Source of the DNA: Eunapius fragilis
Lineage: Eukaryota > Porifera > Demospongiae > Spongillida > Spongillidae
Length of the DNA stretch: 64,000 nt
Assembly: GCA_963681505.1 (NCBI GenBank)
Contig: OY811980.1
Coordinates: forward strand, 815,117 to 879,116
Reading direction: 5' to 3'
Of this stretch, positions 44,601 to 60,024 are shown one piece after another. The stretch's first letter is position 1. Every line of letters starts with the position of its first letter. Under the pieces are notes generated by a model that worked only from the letters and a program-made list of their open reading frames with translations, ran no database searches and was not told the origin of the DNA. The position numbers and the translations under genes are program-made.

Positions 44601-47243
44601 TGTGTGTGTATATGTGTGTTGTGTGTGTGCGTATGTGTGTGCATAATGAAGTTCCATACATTGTATCATACTCCCCCCCCCCCCCCCCCCCCCCTCCCCC
44701 TTCCCTATAGGGCCCCTTTGGATGCCTAAACAACGCGCGCTATGGCATAGGGTGGGGAGCCCTTGGGGCTGCTGAATTCTGCCTCGCGACGGCCAGGCAG
44801 TACACTCTGGACAGGTCTGGGGACCAGATATATTATATAACTGAATGTACACCTGATCATGGTCCACCCCTAGTACACCTGATCATGGTCCACCCCTAGT
44901 ACACCTGATCATGGTCCACCCCTAGTACACCTGATCATGGTCCACCCCTAGTACACCTGATCATGGTCCACCCCTAGTACACCTGATCATGGTCCACCCC
45001 TAGTGCACCTGATCATGGTCCACCCCTAGTACACCTGATCATGGTCCACCCCTAGTACACCTGATCATGGTCCACCCCTAGTACACCTGATCATGGTCCA
45101 CCCCTAGTACACCTGATCATGGTCCACCCCTAGTACACCTGATCATGGTCCACCCCTAGTGCACCTGATCATGGTCCACCCCTAGTACACCTGATCATGG
45201 TCCACCCCTAGTACACCTGATCATGGTCCACCCCTAGTACACCTGATCATGGTCCACCCCTAGTACACCTGATCATGGTCCACCCCTAGTACACCTGATC
45301 ATGGTCCACCCCTAGTACACCTGATCATGGTCCACCCCTAGTACACCTGATCATGGTCCACCCCTAGTACACCTGATCATGGTCCACCCCTAGTACACCT
45401 GATCATGGTCCACCCCTAGTACACCTGATCATGGTCCACCCCTAGTACACCTGATCATGGTCCACCCCTAGTACACCTGATCATGGTCCACCCCTAGTAC
45501 ACCTGATCATGGTCCACCCCTAGTACACCTGATCATGGTCCACCCCTAGTACACCTGATCATGGTCCACCCCTAGTACACCTGATCATGGGCCATCCCTA
45601 GTACACCTGCTAGTACACCTGATCATGGTCCACCCCTAGTACACCTGATCATGGTCCACCCCTAGTACACCTGATCATGGTCCACCCCTAGTACACCTGA
45701 TCATGGTCCACCCCTAGTACACCTGATCATGGGCCATCCCTAGTACACCTGATCATGGTCCATCCCTAGTACACCTGATCATGGTCCACCCTACACACCT
45801 GATCATGGTCCACCCCTAGTACACCTGATCATGGTCCACCCCTAGTACACCTGATCATGGTCCACCCCTAGTACACCTGATCATGGTCCACCCCTAGTAC
45901 ACCTGATCATGGGCCATCCCTAGTACACCTGATCATGGTCCATCCCTAGTACACCTGATCATGGTCCACCCCTAGTACACCTGATCATGGGCCATCCCTA
46001 GTACACCTGATCATGGGCCATCCCTAGTACACCTGATCATGGTCCATCCCTAGTACACCTGATCATGGTCCACCCCTAGTACACCTGATCACGGTCCACC
46101 CCTAGTACACCTGATCATGTTCCACCCCTAGTACACCTGATCACGGTCCACCCCTAGTACACCTGATCATGGTCCACCCCTAGTACACCTGATCATGGTC
46201 CACCCCTAGTACACCTGATCATGGTCCACCCCTAGTACACCTGATCATGGTCCATTCCTAGTACACCTGATCATGGTCCACCCCTAGTCCCTGTCAAATT
46301 CTTATTATTCCGACACCTCTGCCCCGCCCCTTTCTGTGTAGGAAGCAGTTTGGTCGTCCTCTGGCTTCTAACCAGCTGATTCAGAAGAAGTTAGCTGACA
46401 TGCTAACTGAGGTGGGCTTGTGTATGACATGCTAACTGAGGTGGGCTTGTACAGCATTGTGTATGACATGCTAACTGAGGTGGGCTTGTGTATGCTATGC
46501 TAACTGAGGTGGGCTTGTACAGCATTGTGTATGCTATGCCCGCATACATGTGTACACATGCACAATCGCTTTGAGTTTTTTTTTTTTTTTAAACATGGTT
46601 TTTATTTTGTTGTGGACAGATTTCAATTGGTCTCCAGGCATGTCTCCAGGTGGGAAGACTTAAGGACAAGGGAGTGTAAGATCACCACACACCCCACCTG
46701 CCACACCCCCTCTGCTCCACATATTTCATTTGCACTTTGATGTAGGTGTGGCCGAATTAAAATGTCATCATTAAATTAAAAGATGCTAGTAACCTCACAT
46801 TTAGCAATATCAGACTGCTTATTAATAATCTTGACTTGGTGGTGTTTTTTTTTGGCTGTTACATTTTGGCCAAATGCCACAGCACCACATGAACCTTGGT
46901 ATGTGAACATTATTGTTTTCCCCTATCCCATCAGTGCCACTCCAGAGATGATCTCCATCATCAAGAGGAACTCCTGTGGTAAGGCGTTGGAGGCAGCAAG
47001 GCTGTCCAGGGACATGTTAGGAGGGAATGGCATCAGTGATGAGTACCACGTCATCAGGCATGTGATGAATCTGGAGGCTGTTAACACATACGAAGGTTTG
47101 TCTTCCATTCCCCCAGCCTCCTCCTCCTCCTCCCCCCCACTAAAAGTCATGTCCTGTTGTCCCTCTCAGGTACACATGACATTCATGCTCTGATCATTGG
47201 TAGAGCCATCACTGGTCTCCAAGCCTTCACTGCCGAAAAGTGA
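41667..47243 (+). CDS. GCDH: Glutaryl-CoA dehydrogenase, mitochondrial
   Basis: Fourteen exons: 41667-41743, 41795-41881, 42020-42087, 42179-42241, 42455-42515, 43351-43460, 43622-43751, 44130-44214, 44268-44399, 44711-44814, 46342-46411, 46620-46675, 46935-47095, 47170-47243; 425 aa, in phase (human 438). This FAD enzyme oxidises and decarboxylates glutaryl-CoA to crotonyl-CoA in lysine and tryptophan catabolism. The N-terminus [16 protein letters not shown] is Arg-rich without acidic residues, as for a mitochondrial presequence. Family blocks: [91 protein letters not shown]. The catalytic glutamate lies in [13 protein letters not shown]. Introns 5, 10 and 11 contain tandem repeats; the intron 11 repeat copies the exon 11 donor. 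Confidence 0.98.
42605..43335. repeat. 50-bp minisatellite, GCDH intron 5
   Basis: About 14.5 copies of a 50-bp unit: GTGTGTGGTGTACACGTGAC plus TTTAGGTCATGCTGCACTCC plus ATTAGGGTAT. Each unit contains GTGTACACGTGAC, with the palindromes GTGTACAC and CACGTG. Copies differ at only a few positions (GAC/GCC, CTACAC/CTGCAC). Confidence 0.96.
44402..44640. repeat. (TG)n-rich microsatellite, GCDH intron 9
   Basis: Variant TGTG/TGTTG/CATATG repeat followed at 44673-44694 by a ~20-nt C homopolymer right before the exon 10 acceptor. Open frames on both strands are artefacts. Confidence 0.9.
44845..46290. repeat. 26-bp minisatellite, about 55 copies, GCDH intron 10
   Basis: About 55 copies of ACCTGATCATGGTCCACCCC plus TAGTAC. 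Copies are highly homogeneous; variants (GGGCCATCCC, GTGCACC, ATCACGG) cluster in the right half, and one unit near 45605 is partly deleted. Each unit contains the palindrome TGATCA. Confidence 0.97.
46397..46540. repeat. Tandem repeat duplicating exon 11 end and splice donor (GCDH)
   Basis: The last exon 11 bases and donor, TGCTAACTGAG|GTGGGCTTGT, occur four times in a row. Two alternating unit lengths (about 29 and 39 bp) are distinguished by an ACAGCATTG insert. The first copy is the true splice junction at 46411/46412. Confidence 0.92.
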
Positions 47244-47347
47244 AGTGTGTTCACACCAAACTGTGAATGTTCTATGAGAAATTAAATGTAGTCCTTCATT
47301 TCACCCCCCCCCCCCCCCCCCCATGTGTCGTAGCTACCAAATATAAA

Positions 47348-49873
47348 TTATTTAATCACAGATGCACCCTGGTACAGGCGGTGATAGATTTTCTCCAGAG
47401 TTTCATCAAACAGAAGTCTGTGTGGGTGACCTGTGTATTCGGCCATTCTTTGTGACCAGTACTCATCAGGGCCAACTTGGACTGTCAGGCTATAGCAAGA
47501 CGTACATAAATAAAAAAGCAATCCCGGACTGCAATGTTTAGTTTAATACCCTGTATCTGGGATGGCATCCTTCCTAAAAGCTTCATGGCATTCTGCAGCT
47601 AAAGAGGCTCTGCAGAGAATGGATAAAGTAGGTAGCTATCACTCGAGGCTGTGTACTAACCTTAGTCTATTGAGATCCTCGTTGAGGCTATCTTCAGCTA
47701 CAGAGTCTGCGGAATGCTAATTTAAATTTAAAAAAAAGATGAAAGCATGGGGCAAATTGAGGTAAAGACTGGGTACCTGTGCGTGGCTACAGCATTCCTT
47801 TCTCAGACGTTGCACTTTCTCTTCAATCTGCTTTGCGGGGCTCAGCACGTTGCCCGCTTCAGCCATTGGAGTAGCTGCTTTTCCGCCCCGTCCGCCGAAA
47901 TGGCTGGCGGCCGCTGGACTATTACTACTAGATGTAGTAGTACTAGTAAGTTGCAGTGAAGCGCGCTCAGAAGCTGACTGCGCTCCGGTACCATCCAAGT
48001 ACTTTTCGTACAGTTCTGAAAGGGAAGGACCGCTTTGCGCGGTACGAAGATTTGGGGCTTCTCTAACAACCGTTGCTGACGGGGGTGGAGTCAAGATTTG
48101 GTCCTCGTCCCCAGCCGCAGCTTCGTTCTTACATGTAGGTCTGCCGTGTCTCACCACAGAGGGAGGAGAACTAGCACCGCAGAAGTCACGTCGCGACAGA
48201 ACACTTGGGTCAGCATGGCGGACAACAAACGGCGGGCGCAGGTCTGGAATGGTCGTTGGTGGAGAACACGGATAGAGTGCGGGGTCTGTGCGCTCCAGAC
48301 GGAGCCCATCCACGGGAGTAAGGTTAGGAAGCGGCAGGGTTTCATTGGCGCGTCTTTTATGCTCGAACCAAAGTGGAGACGAGTTGACCGAGGGAGCAGA
48401 GCGCGCCACCAACCTTTCATGTTTGCGGCGAGGACACTTCTGCCACGGATGTAGGCCAATGTCTGAGGTGACGGTCCTGTAGTACAGTGGCTTGTCCGTA
48501 ACGTGCCCCCTGCCGTCCGCATGTGTGTCCTCCTCGTGGCCAGGCTCCAGAACGTCGTCAGTAGGCCTAGTGTGATGGTTAACTTTGCGCGGTTTGAATT
48601 TGACCGTGGCGGGCGCGGGCTTGCAGGCTACTTGTGCGCTGCTGCGCCCAGTAAAAGGTTCTCTGTGACCCTTGGAGAGTCCAGAAGAGGCAGCTTTCTG
48701 AGGGGATTCTCTCGTTGATTCACCACTGGCATTGGAGTTACTTCCTGGCGATGCAAGTTCAGATGTAGTGTGCTTTTCAGGACTGGAGCGTGTTGAACAC
48801 GGGTCTCCATCCTTCTCAACACCTTGGCCAACAAACAGTGGGCTGACTGGTGAATGAACGGTTGCTTCGAGCAGAACGGTCGACGTTGTGAAACTGAGCA
48901 CAGGGGGTGGAATCTGTGGATGAGGAAGCAATCATATACACCCACAACCATTGCATGCCTTCCATTGCATGCCAGCTTATCAAACAACCATAAGAGGAGG
49001 GAAGTGGGGACTAAATGTGTCACCTTATTTTGTTGCACAGCCTTAGACTGTCTGGTAAGTTCCACATGTCTTATGTCTCCATCTTGGGACCCTGGCTCAT
49101 CAGGAAACAGAAAGGTGTGTGCAGATGCCTCATAGCGTGCCAAGACCCTTCCTCCTATAAGGAGAGCACCAGTGATTGCTGAAGGTATACTCAATACACA
49201 AATTACCAGTGCAATCCTCGGACAGTTGTATAATTTCTATTCTCACATGCTCCCCTGGTGTGGGGAGGGGGAGGGGGGGGCGACTGATGACACTATGTTT
49301 ATGGCCGTTACTCGTTATTTACCTTGTACCATTTCGCCGAACAGCAATGGATTTTTACAGTTTGTAAATACCTACACAAAGTGTGTGAGAGAGACGAAAA
49401 GTGAGGTTTTATAGCAACACTACTAGTTTAATAAACACACCGCAAAACAGAACGTACTCTGTCAAACTGCAGCTGTTGGTTTAACTCGAGGGGAAAGAGA
49501 GGCCGATGGAGATGGGAGTGCTGCAGTTGACCCAGCACACAGGCACGCAGGAAAACCATCGGCCCATCCAGATGCACGTCCCTCTTGTTGCTATCTTGCC
49601 ATGCCACCTGGTGGATTTGATGGAACTGTATATTTGTACGCACTAGTTACCTGGCCCTTTGCACTTGCTACCATAAACTCTTACGTGTGCCGGCCCCACC
49701 CACTACAAGCCAGCTACCAGAGTATTTCCAATTGATTTACATAACATCAGTCCCTCGGGCCACATTATAACCTTCTAGCACGCCTATATTTGTATCGCTT
49801 ATAACCTGCCCACCTTCTGTAGTGAAAGTTGAACAATGCAGCGGACACATCTCTGCTTCACGCCACGATGCAT
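47348..49873 (-). CDS. Unrecognised 580-aa Ser/Pro-rich protein, divergent partner of NEK8
   Basis: Seven exons (minus): 49814-49873, 49458-49625, 49323-49371, 49024-49154, 47777-48913, 47661-47716, 47348-47489, in phase, 580 aa. I do not recognise the family. The N-terminal 135 residues look folded, with hydrophobic/aromatic patches (VFLRACVLGQLQHSHLHRPL, then GRVLARYEASAHTFLFPDEP, loosely like the start of a Tudor/DUF4537-type barrel). The large fifth exon is Ser/Thr/Pro/Arg-rich and probably disordered, with a possible helix LSELYEKYLDG and a short coil AKQIEEKVQRLRKECC. The C-terminal exon (VQVGPDEYWSQRMAEYTGHP) is compact and looks conserved. The gene diverges from NEK8 across 179 bp and converges on GCDH with 104 bp between stops. 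Confidence 0.75.
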
Positions 49874-50052
49874 GCTTCCACAACTAGGCGCGTGACGAAG
49901 TTCCACTGCGAGCGCGCTCCTGTAATCGTTAACATTGACCCCGCTATCCTTCACAGGGGCACTTAGCAACCAAATTTCCCTCCGCCCACACAAGGACCAC
50001 CTCCCATTCGTTACAATGACGTAACACGTGTCTACAATTAATTGTAAGTACA
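49874..50052. promoter_or_regulatory. 179-bp bidirectional promoter interval with CRE-like and E-box sites
   Basis: The interval between divergent ATGs contains TGACGTAA at about 50018-50025 directly abutting CACGTG at 50025-50030. It also holds one AGCAAC, the half-site expected for RFX factors. No complete X-box was seen. Confidence 0.55.
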
Positions 50053-54699
<4,647 letters not shown>

Positions 54700-56018
54700 C
54701 CATGCTACTACACGAATTTTATTCAAATTCAGATATACTTTTTTTTATTTAAATTTAAATTTTTATTTTCATCTCCTAAATAAATAAAAAAGTGAAACAT
54801 GACCTTTGACCTCAGTTCAGTCTTCATCACTCCATGTGTCACGGTACACAGATGAGGTGGTACCCTGCAGTGGGGGGTGGGGCATGGGGGTGGGGCATGT
54901 TTAGGTTCTCTCTTTGGTTACTAACATTGCTCACCTGATCTTTACGCATCACATGAGGGGGCGGGGTCCAACAGAGTATATTACGATCACTCCCACCACT
55001 GTACATTTCCTAATAGTGGAAGGCTCAGATTACTACAATGGAAGGGTCAGATTACTACAATGGAAGGCTCAGATTACTACAATGGAAGGGTCAGATTACT
55101 AAAATGGAAGGCTCAGATTACTAAAGCAGTCGCCATGACCTGCTTTGCAATGGCCAACAACACTGCTGCATCTGAAATCAAGCGATACATCTGAACAATA
55201 GTGAGTCCCCAGATGATATGGTTCAAGTTAGATGATGACAAGTAGTAGTGCTATACAACGTAACACAACAACTAGTTTTGCTGGCTCTGCAGTTTAATAT
55301 ACAATCACTGAAAGGCCATTGGTCGAATGAGTAGCAGTAGGCTCTGTCATTGTGCTTCAAACTATTGGCACTTGGCACAATGGGCAGCCAATTTTCAACT
55401 AAGTTTGGTCTGCTCCAAGATACACAGTTACAGATTTCTTATGCTTACTCAGGGACCTGGTAACCTGCTCATAAGGACATGTGGTATGCACATGCAGCTT
55501 GCCACGTTGAACACACAGTAATTCAAAACACCAAAATCGTATAATTATCAACTACAAAGCAGGGATTTTCTCCTGCTAAGCCCATGGAAGGGTGACCAAG
55601 GGCAGGAGGCCAATGACAGTATGAGGGAGTCTATGGAGGGGTGACCAAGGGCAGGAGGCCAATGACAGTATGAGGGAGTCTATGGAGGGGTGACCAAGGG
55701 CAGGAGGCCAATGACAGTATGAGGGAGTCTATGGAGGGGTGACCAAGGGCAGGAGGCCAATGACAGTATGAGAGAGTCTATGGAGGGGTGACCAAGGGCA
55801 GGAGGCCAATGACAGTATGAGGGAGTCTATGGAGGGGTGACCAAGGGCAGGAGGCCAATGACAGTATGAGGGAGTCTTGAGGATGGCAAACTCATCACCC
55901 TTCACTCCTTAGCAGTCTGGCTATCATTATCATTTATGGTGCCCCCCCCCCCCCCCCCCTCCGCCCCCCAACACCACGGTTACTATAATGAAAGGTTCAG
56001 ATTAAGCATCCTCCCAGC
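54700..56018. other. NEK8-ERCC8 3' intergenic region with two minisatellites
   Basis: No exon recognised. 55005-55120 holds about six copies of the 20-bp unit GGAAGGCTCAGATTACTACA. 55583-55878 holds about six copies of the 49-bp unit containing GGGGTGACCAAGGGCAGGAG and GCCAATGACAGTATGAGGGA. A C homopolymer lies at 55941-55958. Converging genes end on either side. Confidence 0.75.
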
Positions 56019-58821
56019 TCACCCCTCCTCCCCAGCCCATACAGGTATATCAGCCCCTCCTCCCCAGGTGATGTAACAATGGCCTCCCACGTTGTCCTGA
56101 ACAGGGTTGGTTTGCACTTCCCCAAAGAGCTACAGTAATTCCTCAACCTATGAATACACAGCAATCTCTCTCACACACACACACACCACACATATCTGTT
56201 CACCTGCTCAAATGGATGCATTAGGCAGCTGGTGACCATTCCATAGTGACCTTTTAAAATGGAAACTTTCTTTCCTGTGAAGAGTTCACACACAGCTATG
56301 TCGTTCCCAGAGGGTACGGCCAGTGATGGCGTGAAGGAACAAGCCGATGATGTAATGGATAGCCGGCAGGTCTGCTGGAACAGGGTGATGGGGACCAGAC
56401 CATAGTTTACCTAAGTGGGCATGGCATATTTAATGGATAGGAAGGAACACACAAACCACGTGACACACAAGACTATTCTTGGCTGTGTGAGTGTTCCAAA
56501 GCCTAAGGCGGTCATCTGTGCCAGCACTGAGAAGGAAGAGCCCATCTGAAGTGAAGCAGAGGCCTACCACATAGCCATTGTGGGCTGATAGAACTATGTG
56601 AGTGGTGTGTGTGGTGTGTATGTGAGTGGTGTGTGGTGTGTGGTATGTGTGTGAGTGGTGTGAGTGGTGTGTATGGTGTGAGTGGTGTGTGTGTGAGTGG
56701 TGTGAGTGGTGTGAGTGGTGTGTATGTGAGTGGTGTGTATGGTGTGTGTGGTGTGTATGTGAGTGGTGTGTATGTGAGTGGTGTGTATGTGAGTGGTGAG
56801 TATGGTGTGTGTGGTGTGTATGGTGTGAGTGGTGTGTATGTGAGTGGTGTGTATGTGAGTGGTGTGAGTGGTGTGTATGTGAGTGGTGTGTATGTGAGTG
56901 GTGTGTATGTGAGTGGTGTGTGTGGTGTGAGTGGTGTGTATGTGAGTGGTGTGTATGTGAGTGGTGTGAGTGGTGTGTATGTGAGTGGTGTGTATGTGAG
57001 TGGTGTGAGTGGTGTGTATGTGAGTGGTGTGTATGTGAATGGTGTGTATGTGTGTGGTGTGTGTGGTGTGTGTGGTGTGTATGTGAGTGGTATGTAATAT
57101 GTGTGTGGTGTGTGGTAAGGTGTGTGATTTGAGTTACAAGATCATTCAGTACTGATTAGTTGACCCATTGGCTCCTCACCTGATGCAGAATGAGACATGC
57201 CTCCTCCATTGTGTTGGTCCAGATCACAGAGAGGCCCAGCTGCCTTGCGTACGTCCCAAAACAGGATCTTATTGTCCTGACTGAGCAATACACTAGTTAA
57301 CTGTACCATCTCCCACCAAGTGTTGCCTAGAGCTGTCAATATCCCAATATCATCATACCATCCCAACATCATCACACCATCCCAACATCACCACCTCATC
57401 TCAACATACCAACATCACCACCTCATCCCAACATCACCACACCATCCCAACATCACCACCTCACCCCAACATCACCATACCATCCCAACATCACCACCTC
57501 ATCCCAACATCACCACCTCATCCCAACATCACCACCTCATCCTAACATCACCATACCATCCCAACATCATCACCATACCATCCCAACATCACCACCTCAT
57601 CCCAACATCACCACCTCATCCCAACATCATCACCTCATCCCAACATCACCACCTCATCCCAACATCACCACCTCATCCCAACATCACCACCTCATCCCAA
57701 CATCACCACCTCATCCCAACATCACCACCTCATCCCAACATCACCACCTCATCCCAACATCACCACCTCATCCCAACATCACCACCTCATCCCAACATCA
57801 CCACCTCATCCCAACATCACCACCTCATCCCAACATCACCACCTCATCCCAACGTCTGCTCACTCTCCATCTTTCCTATCCATCTCAAGGCACAATAAGC
57901 CTACCCTCCTCCCCTTCCCTACCTTCCACTGGCGAGGAGGTAGTCACGTGATGGGCACCACCGCAATGCCATGACAGGTTTCCTGTGTCCTCTTAGAATG
58001 TGAGTTTGAGAGCCAGAATTCATGTCACACAGAGTGACCTTACATTCTCCACCACCAGCTGTATATATATATATATATATATATATATGTCAGGTGACCT
58101 TATACCCCCCCCCCCCCATCACCGGCCATTGGGACATGTCAGGTGACCTGATACCCCCCCACCCCCCATCACCGGCCATTGGGACATGTCAGGTGACCTT
58201 ACACCCCCCCTCCCCCCCCCATCACTGGCCATTGGGACATGTCAGGTGACCTTATACCCCCCCACTGGCCATTGGGACATGTCAGGTGACTTCCCCCCCC
58301 CCATCACCGGGCATTGGGACATGTCAGGTGACCTTATACCCCACCACTGGCCATTAGCCCTAACTACATGTCAGGTGAAGAAGAAGTGAAAATTTATAAA
58401 TCTCAATAGTTACTTAAGCACCACTTTTTGCACAGTTGCTGAGAGTACCCGACCAAATACTTTTATAACCAAAACTCACTCATGCAACCACCTACTCAGG
58501 GTGCCATACTGGTACTCACGTACACATGTTGTACATACACACATGCAACTATGAAAACATGTGTACCACAACCACATACGTAAACACGTCACACAAAAAA
58601 ACATACACACATGTGCACAAGCACAAATGTACACACATGTACATACCCATGTACACACACATGTACATACCCATGTACACACACATGTACATACCCATGT
58701 ACACACACATGTACATACCCATGTACAGACACATGTACATACCCATGTACACACACATGCACATACCCATGTACAGACACATGCACATACCCATGTACAG
58801 ACACATGCACACACATGTACA

Positions 58822-58880
<59 letters not shown>

Positions 58881-59729
58881 TGATCACCTGCTATGAGGCA
58901 GTGAGTACCAGATGCTGCCATGGAGTGTGTGTAAACAGCTGCAGTAAACTTGAAATGCTCCACCACCTAGTGAGAGACAACCTAGTATACACACAAGATT
59001 ATACGAGGAAGAGGAACAGAGTGAGAGGTGGACATAGGGTGACGTGGGAGACAGAATGAGGGGAAGAAGACAAGTGCGTTACAGAGATAGTCCACGTACA
59101 CACAGCTGGTTAGTGTCCCAGATTCTCAATGACTTGTCTACAGATGAAGTGGTAAAGATTCCTGTATCATGTGGATACCACTGCACTTCCGAGATGCCAT
59201 GGGTGTGTCCACTGGAGAGGAGGGGAGGAGGGAGTAGTCATCTACCACACATACACAGGTCACTCACTGCTCGTGGGTAGATGCTACTATGGGGTAGGTG
59301 AAGGGTGATATTCCAACAGGGCGAAGGAGATCATGGATTCCAATTGCACTGTCGATGTCACCGCTCCCAGATAAAAGGCTGTCAAGGTTAGTTTGTGTGT
59401 GTGTGCAAATGTAGTATATGTGATAAGCGCACGTGTGCATGTGGCACCGGTGCTTCCTAATTAATACCCACTCTCTTACAATACAAGAAGTGAATTATAC
59501 AATTATCTTAAGCAGCGTGCTACCAACTGAGCCTTTTATAGCCTTACTATCTTCCTGCCTGACATTCTAGGTCGAGGGCTGTAACGGCTTTGTTGTGCAG
59601 CCTCGCGCAGTCCTTCTCTTTGCTCAGCTCCAGCTGGGCAAACCTCCGCCCACCGTACACCCTGGGTAGCACCCACGGCGGGTCAAGTCCGTGTTCCCTT
59701 GCGACGAGCAGGCGGAGAACATCGGCCAT
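56019..59729 (-). CDS. ERCC8: ERCC8 / CSA, WD40 substrate receptor of the CRL4 TC-NER ligase
   Basis: Nine exons (minus): 59548-59729, 59268-59378, 59100-59211, 58888-58966, 57923-58058, 57180-57292, 56469-56593, 56204-56410, 56019-56129; 391 aa (human 396). CSA recruits DDB1-CUL4 to stalled RNA polymerase II in transcription-coupled repair. Blocks match human in order: [103 protein letters not shown]. After HPFEQ the last exon encodes 36 residues ending VWAGEEG that lack the expected closing strand (ELYSGS..D..ILAW) of the final blade. Either this exon is misread or the C-terminus has diverged. Introns 4-6 hold tandem repeats. The E3 junction uses the strong GTACGT donor. Confidence 0.93.
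56595..57110. repeat. GTGTGTATGTGAGTG minisatellite, ERCC8 intron 6
   Basis: Degenerate 10-25-bp units of GTGTGTATGTGAGTGGTGTG. The TGGTGTG-type composition keeps open frames that have no coding meaning. Confidence 0.92.
57340..57855. repeat. 19-bp minisatellite TCATCCCAACATCACCACC, ERCC8 intron 5
   Basis: About 26 copies of a 19-bp unit. Variants with CATACCATCCC or ATCATCACC cluster in the left half; the right half is nearly homogeneous. Confidence 0.94.
58070..58375. repeat. ~50-bp repeat resembling the exon 5 edge, ERCC8 intron 4
   Basis: A (TA)n run is followed by about seven copies of ACATGTCAGGTGACCTTATA plus a C tract and CACCGGCCATTGGG. On the plus strand the CATGTCA..GTGACCTTA..C(n)..CACC order mirrors the first 45 bases of exon 5 (CATGTCACACAGAGTGACCT...CACCACCAG). 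Confidence 0.8.
58615..58885. repeat. 22-bp ACACATGTACATACCCATGTAC repeat plus (CA)n, ERCC8 intron 4
   Basis: About eight copies of the 22-bp unit ACACATGTACATACCCATGT-AC followed by a (CA)n run. Each unit has two TGTACA-like palindromic cores. Multiple open frames across it are artefacts. Confidence 0.92.
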
Positions 59730-60024
59730 GTGCGAGAGTTTCCGTCCCCGCGCGGCTCCGCTGCTTCCGAAATAAGGCAGTCACTCCTACCGTGCACTTT
59801 ATCGACATACACGGGTACACGTATTGTGTGTGCCCCCGCGGTGTACACTTAACACGGAACGGCAAGGCAAAGCATTCAGTGCCTCGCTTGTGAACATACA
59901 CCGCGCAATTATTCCCCAAGCGCGGGAACAGTTTTGCGCTAGTACAAGTCAATTAAACGACCGCCTACTTTAATTTCGTCGTTATTCGAATATCGTTTTG
60001 TTCCTTCAAGCGTAATCAAATCAA
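59730..60024. promoter_or_regulatory. 295-bp divergent promoter interval ERCC8 / GIPC
   Basis: This interval separates the start codons of the two divergent genes and is relatively CpG-rich near ERCC8. No specific factor site is claimed. Confidence 0.5.

Noticed and set aside
44845-46290. Possible CRISPR-like array
   Set aside because: Units are contiguous with no unique spacers, the genome is animal, and no cas-like gene is present; it is a minisatellite.
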